64,000 bases of DNA from assembly GCA_964514055.1 (NCBI GenBank), contig CAZEPB010000005.1:1-64000 (forward strand). Reading direction: 5' to 3'. This stretch comes from SG8-32-3 sp964514055. GTDB lineage: Archaea; Thermoproteota; Bathyarchaeia; Bathyarchaeales; Bathycorpusculaceae. The notes beneath the pieces were generated by a model. That model ran no database searches. It was not told the origin of the DNA and saw nothing but the letters and a program-made list of their open reading frames with translations. Of the stretch, positions 26,107-33,255 are shown in pieces; position 1 is the stretch's first letter; every line of letters begins with the position of its first letter. The translations under genes and the position numbers were made by a program.

Positions 26107-26210
26107 ATGATTCGTAAGGTTGTGGTTTCCAGCTGCGGGCTTAGAAACACGTTTGTTTCCAGCGACTAAGAAGCAGCCTAAGGAGATGCTACCGATTTTT
26201 TCAAGTTGGA
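26107..26210 (+). pseudogene. galU: 5' remnant of galU (UTP-glucose-1-phosphate uridylyltransferase)
   Basis: An intact ribosome site AAGGAG (26096-26101) is followed after 5 nt by ATG. The frame reads MIRKVVVSSCGL, then after a shift PATKKQPKEMLPIFS. This matches the GalU start MIRKAVIPAAGLGTRFLPAT and its KEMLPI lead exactly in order. After about 100 bp the similarity stops, and in-frame stops occur in the original frame. Only the first ~33 codons survive, so the gene was truncated and is decaying. It lies divergent to the UDP-sugar dehydrogenase, the enzyme it would have fed. Confidence 0.8.
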
Positions 26211-26283
26211 ATGTCGCAGGCGGATTTTGATTATTTCAAAATTAGCTGAAAAAAATCGTTAGCTATCAAGTTTAAGTTATCAT

Positions 26284-27207
26284 TTAGATGGCTGTCTTGA
26301 AGGTTTGATATATCGCCTCGGCTGCTTTTCTTATTCCCTCTTTTTCTTTGGCTGAGAGAATGTCGTAGGTCGGCGCTCCAATTGAGCTTCCCAATTTGCG
26401 GGGGATGCCTACAAAGACGGGTTCAGGTAAACTTTCAAATTTTGTTGGTGCCGCAATAGGCAGAATTTCGTTGGTGTTTTTGATTATGGCTCTGACGATG
26501 TCTCTGAATGAGGCTGCTGGACCAAACTCGGTGCCTCCAATGTTGTCTATAATGAGTTTGGAAACAGATTTCACATAATCGCGTATTTTTTCTTTGAAAA
26601 GGGATTTGCCTGCTGATTCTAGATAAACTTGTAGAGGAAGACTATCGATTTTTACGGTTGACCATAAGACGATTGCGTCTGTACCGTGTTCTCCGCCAAC
26701 CCAACCTTCAACTGAAGACACGGGAACATGGAGGGCTTCAGCTAATTTAGATTTGAAACGTAAAGTTTCAAGATTAGTTCCGGTGCTGATCACAAAGTCG
26801 GCTTTAGAATATTTCTTGCAGACCATTGCCATGGCGTCAACTGGATTTGTTATCACAACGTATTTTGCATTCTGATTGTTCGGAGCTGTGAATTCGGCAA
26901 TCTGTTTTACTATCTGCCCATTTTGGACAGCCAGGTCTCTTCGAGTCATTTTAACACCGGGAGTTCTCGGCTTTCCAGCCGAAACCAAAATAACATCTGC
27001 TCCAGAGACGTCTTCATCCCTTTCACATGCAAGAATTTCAACATCTAATCCTAGACTCGCGGTTACATGTCTGAGTTCTTCAGCGAAAGCTTTTGCCAGA
27101 TTGGGTTTTGTGTCACATACAGTTATTGTGTCTGCCAGTTCTGAGCACATGATTGTGTAGGCTGTGGGTCGTCCTACTCGTCCTGTTCCTATTTGGGCAA
27201 TGTGCAA
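26284..27207 (-). CDS. Malate/lactate dehydrogenase-like NAD-dependent oxidoreductase
   Basis: The 307-residue protein starts with GTGRVGRP (7-14, GxGxxG) and has D32 for NAD+, the substrate loop AGKPRTPGVKMTRRDL, ITNPVDAMA and the catalytic His at 174 (GGEHGTD). A substitution is notable: the Asp that normally orients this His (LDxxR motif) is Glu here, NLETLR (about 144-150). The enzyme may therefore have altered kinetics or substrate. It starts at TTG 27207 after GAGG. A decayed copy of its last third is at 5774-6110. Confidence 0.85.
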   Translation of the reverse strand: MHIAQIGTGRVGRPTAYTIMCSELADTITVCDTKPNLAKAFAEELRHVTASLGLDVEILACERDEDVSGADVILVSAGKPRTPGVKMTRRDLAVQNGQIVKQIAEFTAPNNQNAKYVVITNPVDAMAMVCKKYSKADFVISTGTNLETLRFKSKLAEALHVPVSSVEGWVGGEHGTDAIVLWSTVKIDSLPLQVYLESAGKSLFKEKIRDYVKSVSKLIIDNIGGTEFGPAASFRDIVRAIIKNTNEILPIAAPTKFESLPEPVFVGIPRKLGSSIGAPTYDILSAKEKEGIRKAAEAIYQTFKTAI

Positions 27208-27238
27208 TATTTTTTCCTCAAAAAGTTGTTACTAAGAG

Positions 27239-28093
27239 CTAGATGTGACCTTTTTCGATCAAGTAATTGCGAAGAGCGGCTTGCCATGTTGGCATATCTA
27301 TGCCATGTTGATGCAGTTTTATGCTTTTGAGCGCTGAAAACATCGGTCTTTTTGCTTTAACGGTTAGCTGTTCTGTTTTTATTGGCTTTAGGTTAGGAGT
27401 TAGATCTGTGAACTTGAATATTTGTTCAGCGAATTGATACCATGAACAGTATCCTTTGTTTGTGGCATGATAGACCCCGTACGGAAGCTGTTTTTCGATC
27501 ATCTGGTTTATGGTTGAGGAGGCGTCTTTGGTGTAGGTGGGGCTCATATACATGTCGTCAATAACACTGATGGGGTCGTTGTTTTTTGCTTTTTTTATCA
27601 TTGTTTCCACGAAGTTCCCGCCTTTGCCGCTTGCTCCGGCTTTTCCGAACACACTGGCTATTCTTATGATGTAGTGTTTTGGGTTTTGCCGTGTGAAATG
27701 CTCGGCAGCTAGTTTGGAGATGCCGTAGGTGTTGAGGGGTGCGGGAGTATCCTCTTCAGTGTACGGTTCCTTTTTGGTGCCATCGAAGACGTAATCTGTG
27801 CTGATGCAGATGTCTGTAGCGCCTATTTCTTTGGAAATTAATGCCACGTTTCTTGCGCCTATAGCGTTTACAGAAAAAGTTTTCAAAGGTTCATCTTCGC
27901 AGAGGTCGGTCTTGTGGAAAGCAGCAGTGTTAATGATAACGTCTGGATGATGCTTTTTTAGAATCATGCAATTGTCGTAATCTGATACTTCAATGTCATT
28001 ATGAGTCAAGCCTGCAACATCATGTGTAGCACTTAATGTTTTTACTAAATCGGTGCCAAGTTGGCCCGTGGAGCCTATAACGGCTATTTTCAT
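27239..28093 (-). CDS. rmlD: dTDP-4-dehydrorhamnose reductase
   Basis: The 284-residue SDR protein begins MKIAVIGSTGQLGTDLVKTL (GxxGxxG), then has NTAAFHKTDLCE, ISTDYVFDGTKK, and the catalytic YxxxK in LNTYGISKLAAE. TWQAALRNYL is a typical RmlD C-terminal end. It performs the last step of dTDP-L-rhamnose synthesis, an NAD(P)H-dependent reduction. Its ATG overlaps the stop of the upstream SDR gene (ATGA, 28090-28093), so they are translationally coupled within the rmlA-rmlC-SDR-rmlD operon. Confidence 0.9.
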   Translation of the reverse strand: MKIAVIGSTGQLGTDLVKTLSATHDVAGLTHNDIEVSDYDNCMILKKHHPDVIINTAAFHKTDLCEDEPLKTFSVNAIGARNVALISKEIGATDICISTDYVFDGTKKEPYTEEDTPAPLNTYGISKLAAEHFTRQNPKHYIIRIASVFGKAGASGKGGNFVETMIKKAKNNDPISVIDDMYMSPTYTKDASSTINQMIEKQLPYGVYHATNKGYCSWYQFAEQIFKFTDLTPNLKPIKTEQLTVKAKRPMFSALKSIKLHQHGIDMPTWQAALRNYLIEKGHI

Positions 28094-29106
28094 AAAATTA
28101 CTCCGTTGATTTCTGTGTCTTTAATAATCCGCTGCATCTCTAGAAGATGTTTGTACCATTTGACGGTTATTGTTCTTGGATCATCTGGATTTAATCTTTC
28201 TTCGTTGAGGGCGGTGAATACGTTTTTTGCGCCTTTTTTGATTGTGGTTTGCGGCTTGAAATTGAGCACCTTTTTAATTTTGTTAAAGCTCACTTTGTAG
28301 CTTCGGGTATCGCAGTCTCCATACCATTCGTAGTTGAAGGGAAGATCGCATGCTTCGGCTACCAGTTTGGCTAAGTCAAAGATTTGTATGTTCTGTTCGT
28401 CGCTGCCTACGTTGAAGATTTGGCCGTTGACGAGTTCTGGTTCTGTTTCTAAGACTTTTATGAAGGCGTTTGAGGTGTCTTTGACGTTTACGAATGGTCG
28501 CCATTGCTTGCCGTCGCGCATTATGGGAATTTTGCCGTTTCGGTAATAGCCTAATGTCATTCCGTTGATAGCTAAGTCAAAGCGCATTCTGTGCGAAAAA
28601 CCGTAAACTGTGGCTTGGCGGAGCACTGTTGTGGAGAAATTTTTGTCGGTGAGAGGAAGGATTTCTTTCTCTGCCATCGCGCTAGCTTTTGCGTAGGTTG
28701 TTAAAGGGTTTAGACTGGAGTCTTCGTTTAGTAGTCCTTCTTGGAAGCCGTAGACACTGCAGGTGCTGGCGAACACGTATTTTTTTACGCCATGTTTTTT
28801 TGCTAAATTAGCGACTCTAACTCGTCCTTTGTAGTTTATGTCTAACGTTTTTTCTGGGTCGAGTTCGCCGCAGGGATCGTTAGAAAGGGCGGCTAAATCA
28901 AATACGGCGTCTACTCCAGTTAAGATTTCTGGGTTAAAGAATCTGATGTCGTCTTTTATGAGTGTTATTTGGTCTTTTATGTCCTTTATTGAATCGGTTC
29001 CGAAAAAGAGGCGGTCGAGGATGGTTACGTTGTAGCTTTTTTCCAGAAGGAGTCTGGACATGATGGAACCTATGTAGCCGGCTCCGCCAGTTACTAAAAC
29101 GTTCAT
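28090..29106 (-). CDS. SDR epimerase/dehydratase-like protein with YxxxS in place of YxxxK
   Basis: The 338-residue protein has the extended-SDR start MNVLVTGGAGYIGSIMSRLL, VFDLAALSNDPCGE, and STCSVYGFQEG. The catalytic tetrad position reads LTTYAKASAMAEKE: the Tyr is present, but the Lys four residues on is Ser. Codons are clear (TAC GCA AAA GCT AGC). It sits where rmlB would be in a rhamnose operon, yet has this altered site, so a plain dehydratase role is uncertain. The start at 29106 is preferred because a longer frame would overlap rmlC. It ends with DDPRTITVKWYKHL. Confidence 0.75.
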   Translation of the reverse strand: MNVLVTGGAGYIGSIMSRLLLEKSYNVTILDRLFFGTDSIKDIKDQITLIKDDIRFFNPEILTGVDAVFDLAALSNDPCGELDPEKTLDINYKGRVRVANLAKKHGVKKYVFASTCSVYGFQEGLLNEDSSLNPLTTYAKASAMAEKEILPLTDKNFSTTVLRQATVYGFSHRMRFDLAINGMTLGYYRNGKIPIMRDGKQWRPFVNVKDTSNAFIKVLETEPELVNGQIFNVGSDEQNIQIFDLAKLVAEACDLPFNYEWYGDCDTRSYKVSFNKIKKVLNFKPQTTIKKGAKNVFTALNEERLNPDDPRTITVKWYKHLLEMQRIIKDTEINGVIL

Positions 29107-29119
29107 GTTTACCACATGG

Positions 29120-29635
29120 TTATTTGTGGGGTGGTCTGAACCAGTTCCATGGTTTGCCGACGCGAGGATCATTTTTGTTGCCGTTTATTTCTGTAGGAAT
29201 TATTGTTTGGTCGTCCCATGGTCTGCGAAGTTCATCAGGATTTTTGTATTCGTAGAGTCTGTTGACGAAGTACACTAGAAGGGATTGTTCATTGCTGACA
29301 GTTTTGGTGCCGTGCATGTATTTTCCAGGTATTCTTACAACGGTAGGTTTTTTGCTGCTGGCTATAACTTCAGCCATTTTTCCTGTTTCTTCGTCGTAAG
29401 CGCAGATTTTCATGGCTCCCTGCACTACTAAGAAGTGGTCTATCTGGCCTCTGGTGTGTTTGTGCCATGCTCTGACGATGTTGGGGTAGCTGTAGCTTAG
29501 GTTTATCTGTGTTATCTGTTCGTCTTCGAGGAATTCTTTCCAGTCTTGTCTTAGGGCTTCAGCGAAGAAGCCTCTTTCGTCGGGCAGTAATTTTATTTCG
29601 TATGTTTTTACTCCTTTAAGGGCGTATTCTTTCAT
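29120..29635 (-). CDS. rmlC: dTDP-4-dehydrorhamnose 3,5-epimerase
   Basis: The 171-residue cupin has the RmlC features LPDERGFFAEALRQDW, the catalytic His in IVRAWHKHTRGQ, FLVVQGAMKICAYDEETG, PGKYMHGTK and NPDELRRPWDD. It inverts C3 and C5 of the 4-keto sugar before reduction by RmlD. The ATG of rmlC overlaps the stop of rmlA by 4 nt (ATGA at 29632-29635). The next gene starts 13 nt downstream. Confidence 0.92.
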   Translation of the reverse strand: MKEYALKGVKTYEIKLLPDERGFFAEALRQDWKEFLEDEQITQINLSYSYPNIVRAWHKHTRGQIDHFLVVQGAMKICAYDEETGKMAEVIASSKKPTVVRIPGKYMHGTKTVSNEQSLLVYFVNRLYEYKNPDELRRPWDDQTIIPTEINGNKNDPRVGKPWNWFRPPHK

Positions 29636-30690
29636 ATTTCAACCTCCGAATAGTCACCTATATGAAGTTTTAAGCATCCATTTCGATTATTTTTTATCAC
29701 CTTTGCGTTTTTCCCTATTAAGCTTTCTTCCAATCTATCCACACCAGTTATCTGGGCATGCTCTAATATTACACTGTATTCAATGGAGCTGTCAGCAATT
29801 TTTGTTCCATTTCCTATGCTTGTGTATGGACCAATGAAAGAGTTTTCTATAACGCATTCTTCTCCAATAATGCAGGGTCCTCTAATTGTGGAGTTTAGTA
29901 CTTTTGCTTTTTCGTGGATTGTGACTCTTCCTTCGATTTTACTTTCTTGGGTTACGCCTTTGATGTCTTTTTTTGTGTATGCGTCTAGGACTTTTGCGTT
30001 GGCTGTTAATATGTCGTCTTTTTTTCCAGTGTCAAGCCACCATGTGTTTAGGATTTCTGCTTTCACTTTGAATCCCATGTTTATCATTTGTTGTATGGCG
30101 TCTGTGATTTCCAGTTCGCCTCTCCATGACGGTTTAATCTGGCTTATGGCTTTGAAGATTTTGTTTGAAAAGATGTAGGTGCCGATTATGGCAAGGTTTG
30201 ATGAGGGTTTTTTTGGTTTTTCAACCAGTTTTATGATGTTGGCTTTTTCGTCTAGTGTTGCTACGCCAAATTTTGTTGGGTCTTCTACGGGCTTTAGGAG
30301 TATCAGAGCATCCATGTTTTCTTTTTTGAATTTTTGTACAAATGTGGTTAGTCCTTGTCCTTGTAGGTTGTCGCCTAGGCACATGATGAAGTCGTCTTTT
30401 CCGAGGAAGGGGTTGGCGGTTTTGACGGCGTGAGCTAAGCCTAAGGGTTCTTGAGGGATGTATGTGGTTTTGAAGTTCCATTTTGAGCCGTCTTTAACGT
30501 AGTCTTTGACGGATGCACCTGTTTCGAGGGCAATTATTACGCCGACTTCTTTTATTCCAGCTTCTGCTACTTGATCAAGAACGTACCCAAGGATAGGTTT
30601 ATTCGCCACTGGAATAAGTTGCTTAGCCAAAGTGAAAGTTAACGGTCTAAGACGAGTTCCTTTTCCGCCGCTGAGCACAAGAGCCTTCAT
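29632..30690 (-). CDS. rmlA: Glucose-1-phosphate thymidylyltransferase (long form)
   Basis: The 352-residue protein starts MKALVLSGGKGTRLRPLTFT with KQLIPVANKPILGY, the nucleotidyltransferase signature, followed by CLGDNLQGQGL and VKLVEKP. From about residue 240 the chain turns into a left-handed beta-helix with hexapeptide repeats (SKIEGRVTIHEKAKVLNSTI, GECVIENSFIGPY). The long form with this extension is common in archaea and actinobacteria. It makes dTDP-glucose, the precursor of dTDP-rhamnose. It is the first gene of the operon. Confidence 0.92.
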   Translation of the reverse strand: MKALVLSGGKGTRLRPLTFTLAKQLIPVANKPILGYVLDQVAEAGIKEVGVIIALETGASVKDYVKDGSKWNFKTTYIPQEPLGLAHAVKTANPFLGKDDFIMCLGDNLQGQGLTTFVQKFKKENMDALILLKPVEDPTKFGVATLDEKANIIKLVEKPKKPSSNLAIIGTYIFSNKIFKAISQIKPSWRGELEITDAIQQMINMGFKVKAEILNTWWLDTGKKDDILTANAKVLDAYTKKDIKGVTQESKIEGRVTIHEKAKVLNSTIRGPCIIGEECVIENSFIGPYTSIGNGTKIADSSIEYSVILEHAQITGVDRLEESLIGKNAKVIKNNRNGCLKLHIGDYSEVEI

Positions 30691-30870
30691 ATTAACACTT
30701 CAGGACAACTTGTAGATTAGGCAGCTTGAACATTAAAATGTAACCCTCACATGACGTCTGTTGTATATAGAGGAATAGTCTCAGCTGATGATTGATGATG
30801 TGTTTGTTGGCTCTCAAGCGCGCGATTGTAGGCTTGGGGTTTGGTTTGTTTTTGTTTGGGCAATTTGGTA

Positions 30871-30900
30871 ACTTTTAAGTACTTTTAGTTACTTTTAGTT
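30871..30900 (+). promoter_or_regulatory. Three tandem decamers upstream of the AbrB-like gene
   Basis: ACTTTTAAGT (30871-30880), ACTTTTAGTT (30881-30890) and ACTTTTAGTT (30891-30900) follow without a gap and end 13 bp before the TTG at 30914. A period of exactly 10 bp puts each unit on the same face of the helix, as expected for cooperative binding. They also overlap the likely TATA region. An operator for the AbrB-like protein encoded next is the simplest explanation. Confidence 0.5.
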
Positions 30901-30913
30901 GTTGGGGGTTGCT

Positions 30914-31078
30914 TTGGAGGAGATTGTTGGTCGGGTCTTCAACGGCGGAAAGGTTACGGTTCCCAAGCAGCTGCGAGAGCGGTTTAACGTAGAGGATGGG
31001 GATTATGTTCGTTTGGTTCTGGTGGAGGTTCTGAAGAAGAGTGAGGGCGGCGAGTGGGTTAAGAAGAAGGTGCAGTGA
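30914..31078 (+). CDS. AbrB/SpoVT-type swapped-hairpin DNA-binding protein, 54 aa
   Basis: The frame from TTG reads EEIVGRVFNGGKVTVPKQLR and ends FNVEDGDYVRLVLVEV with a basic tail. G-K-V-T-V-P-K-x-L-R followed by G-D-x-V is the defining pattern of AbrB-like beta-hairpin dimers, which act as repressors or antitoxins. An alternative in-frame TTG at 30902 would add four residues. Its stop codon is followed directly by the GTG of the next gene (TGA-GTG), so the two are one transcriptional unit. It is too short for most gene finders. Confidence 0.75.
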   Translation: MEEIVGRVFNGGKVTVPKQLRERFNVEDGDYVRLVLVEVLKKSEGGEWVKKKVQ

Positions 31079-31669
31079 GTGAGCGCTACAAAGCATGGGT
31101 TGTTTAGGTCTGGGTTTATGCTTTGCGACCGGTGTGTTTCAAGAGCGAAGTGCGAGAGTTTCAAACCTGGAGGGGAGTGTGGTTTGGAGGAGAAAAGGTT
31201 TCACGAGACCGTTGAAGAGTTGACTGAGAAGTATGACTTGGACAGTTCGGCGGATAGGATCTTGGTTAAGCGTTTGGCGATGTACCTAATTCGGATCATG
31301 CGGGCTGAAGTGTACGAGGCCGAGGTGGGGGTGGGCGAGGAGTCCATGAGCTTGGAAGCCCACATCGCCAAGATGGATAGCGTGCTCAGAGGTCTGTTTA
31401 AGGATTTGGCGATCAACAGGGGAAAACGACTGCAGCTTGAGAAGGGAGATGGTTTGCTGGTCAGTTTAGATGACGTCATGCGCAAGTTTGCGAGGTTTGA
31501 GAAGGAGAGCGCCAAGTCCGCCAAGAAGGGCATCAAGGCGCGTAAGGTCTGTTTGTCCCCGAGAGCTGAGTTGTGGTCGATGTGGGAGAACGACTATCCT
31601 AAGCTTAGGTTGATGTTGAAGGAGCAAAAGAAAGTTGAGCAGGAAAAAAAGGAAAGTTATGGTTCCTAG
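31079..31669 (+). CDS. Unknown protein with N-terminal four-Cys cluster
   Basis: No family can be named with certainty. The 196-residue product starts with a Cys cluster, MLCDRCVSRAKCESFKPGGE followed by CGLEE, which could bind zinc. The rest is helical: SSADRILVKRLAMYLIRIMR AEVYEAEVG-type segments and a basic middle. The start GTG abuts the AbrB-like gene, and the 3' end overlaps the next gene by 11 bp. Cys-cluster proteins before a helical region are frequent in archaeal viral or plasmid packaging modules; this is a weak guess. Confidence 0.55.
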   Translation: MSATKHGLFRSGFMLCDRCVSRAKCESFKPGGECGLEEKRFHETVEELTEKYDLDSSADRILVKRLAMYLIRIMRAEVYEAEVGVGEESMSLEAHIAKMDSVLRGLFKDLAINRGKRLQLEKGDGLLVSLDDVMRKFARFEKESAKSAKKGIKARKVCLSPRAELWSMWENDYPKLRLMLKEQKKVEQEKKESYGS

Positions 31670-32312
31670 AGCTTTCTTGAAGCAGTTGATGTCTTCGGAT
31701 GAGGAAAGTAGCAGCAAATCAGGAGGAATGACAGCGCAGGATAGCTTCAAAGATTACCTGAGGCTTATGGACAAGTACAGGGATTACTTCAGCGGGCCTT
31801 GGCCGAAAAAGTGGGATTTCAAATACGCAACTACGTTCACGCAAGAAGACGAGGAGTTTATAGACGAGGGCGAGGATGATTTCGTGGATAGGTTTTTGAC
31901 GGTTATTTTGAAGAAGAACGTGTCTTTGGAGGGTTTCAATGCTCTGGGATTTCAATGGACTTATGATGCTTATCGTGAGCAGTTCGTTAAACCCGACCTG
32001 AAGAAGACCTATGAGGCTTTCAAAGCGCTGGTTAAAACCGGCGCAGGCGCCGAAGAGATTCTGAAGAAGATGCTGGAGAATCAAAACGTAAGCTTTGTTC
32101 ATATGAGCTTGGTTGAGCTTCTTGAGGACGAACCTTATTTGTGGGATAATAAGCCGCTGGATCAGAAGGTGTCAGAGGTCCTAGAGTTGATTCATACCAA
32201 GGAAGGCTACCCCGAGTGTAGCGAAGATGAAGAGTATCCTGAGGGAAACCAATGTAAACGTCAGCGGGAAAAACTGAAAAAGAACCTTAGGAAAAGATCA
32301 AGATGCTCATAA
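31659..32312 (+). CDS. Unknown acidic protein, third gene of the AbrB module
   Basis: The 217-residue product (ATG 31659; a TTG at 31635 is also in frame) has no TM helix or known motif. It is rich in K, D and E, with segments such as DSFKDYLRLMDKYRDYFSGP, KTYEAFKALVKTGAGAEEIL and LVELLEDEPYLWDN, and a basic, Cys-ending tail (KKNLRKRSRCS). It overlaps its upstream neighbour by 11 bp, so the two were probably acquired as a unit. Function is unknown. Confidence 0.5.
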   Translation: MVPRAFLKQLMSSDEESSSKSGGMTAQDSFKDYLRLMDKYRDYFSGPWPKKWDFKYATTFTQEDEEFIDEGEDDFVDRFLTVILKKNVSLEGFNALGFQWTYDAYREQFVKPDLKKTYEAFKALVKTGAGAEEILKKMLENQNVSFVHMSLVELLEDEPYLWDNKPLDQKVSEVLELIHTKEGYPECSEDEEYPEGNQCKRQREKLKKNLRKRSRCS

Positions 32313-32733
32313 GAAACTTGTTTCTTCTTTTATGGAAAGTTGGTTTATTTATAGATAGATGACCTTGTGATGTACGTAGTTATGATGTAAATAGTGAGTC
32401 TGAGTTTTTGGAGATAGTGGGAGGAAAACATTTTAGGACTATAAATAATAGCAGTGTACCTTTGGTGTTTTGTTAATTGGAGCTAGTTTGCTTTCTCGCA
32501 GTGTTGTTGTGGTAAATACGACCAGTCGTCACTTTTTTGGGTGTTCTATCTCTTCGGCAAGTTTTGCGAGCGAGTTTTTGCTGTCGTTTAATTTCTTTTT
32601 GTTCTTTAAGCTTCAGAGATAGGCAACTGAATGGCGGAGGAACGGGTTGAACTTTTTTTCAGGTTACGGTGAAAAGATATATTAATTGAACACACTTGCT
32701 ATTCAGTAGTTTCCATTGGAAAGGAGCTTAGCT
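32313..32733. other. Intergenic region, 421 bp
   Basis: No complete gene is visible. Around 32545-32605 a short minus-strand frame (KNKKKLNDSKNSLAKLAEEI then EHPKK and a stop) has coding-like composition but no partner sequence, so it could be the tail of a lost gene. The right end carries the promoter of the 54-aa protein: GAAAAG followed by ATATATTA at about 32671-32684. Confidence 0.4.
32671..32726 (+). promoter_or_regulatory. TATA promoter and Shine-Dalgarno of the 54-aa protein
   Basis: GAAAAG-ATATATTA (32671-32684) is a good archaeal BRE-TATA match. A transcript beginning about 25 nt downstream (near 32708) would carry the AAGGAG at 32721-32726, 7 nt before the ATG at 32734. Both signals support the short gene as real and fix its start. 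Confidence 0.6.
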
Positions 32734-32898
32734 ATGGTTAAAAAAGCATTGATTGAAATTTCTCTTGTTGAAGAATGTTTAGAAAAGACGAACGATGAAA
32801 TCGCGAGTGAAATATTCAATGACATCAGTCAGATCAAAACAGTCATCCCTTGGTGCAAAAAAGTTAACAAGGTCTTTGTAACGGAAGACTATAAGTAG
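32734..32898 (+). CDS. Small conserved-looking protein, 54 aa
   Basis: The product begins MVKKALIEISLVEECLEKTN and ends IPWCKKVNKVFVTEDYK. A strand, an acidic helix and a second strand are predicted, with no TM helix. A strong AAGGAG and a TATA box precede it. I do not know its family. It stands alone between the AbrB module and the PadR operon, whose last gene is convergent with it, 15 nt away. Confidence 0.65.
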   Translation: MVKKALIEISLVEECLEKTNDEIASEIFNDISQIKTVIPWCKKVNKVFVTEDYK

Positions 32899-32913
32899 CG
32901 AGTTGACCGATTC

Positions 32914-33234
32914 TCAAAAGAGGGTTTGGACAAAGCGTTTGATATTTGTCTTCGACTTCAGAATAACGTTAAGAGTGCTTTTACCTTTGTCGGACAAGGT
33001 GTACAATCTTTTTTTTCTTGCCCATTCGCCGTTTATTAATCCTTTCCGTTCCAGTGAGTATAAAAGGGCATAGACAGTCCCAGAACTGACGAGGATGTCA
33101 AACTTGTTGTGTACGATTCCTATAATGTCGTAGCCGCTCAAAGGCTCCTTTTTTTTGAGTTCAGACAGAATGATTATGTCTAGAAAATGCCTGATTATTC
33201 TTTCGTATAGTTTTTTTAGAATCTTGTTTTCCAT
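32914..33234 (-). CDS. PadR-family transcriptional regulator
   Basis: The 106-residue winged-helix protein has the PadR pattern: IIRHFLDIIILSELKKKEPL, SGYDIIGIVHNKFDI, SSGTVYALLYSLERKGLI and RKKRLYTLSDKGKSTLN. PadR proteins repress promoters in response to small ligands and often control their own operon. A GGGAG ribosome site precedes the ATG at 33234. It is 21 nt after the ParA-like gene and probably co-transcribed, which makes it a candidate binder of the palindrome at 34484-34507. Confidence 0.85.
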   Translation of the reverse strand: MENKILKKLYERIIRHFLDIIILSELKKKEPLSGYDIIGIVHNKFDILVSSGTVYALLYSLERKGLINGEWARKKRLYTLSDKGKSTLNVILKSKTNIKRFVQTLF

Positions 33235-33255
33235 AATTTTTCATCTCCCAACCGT

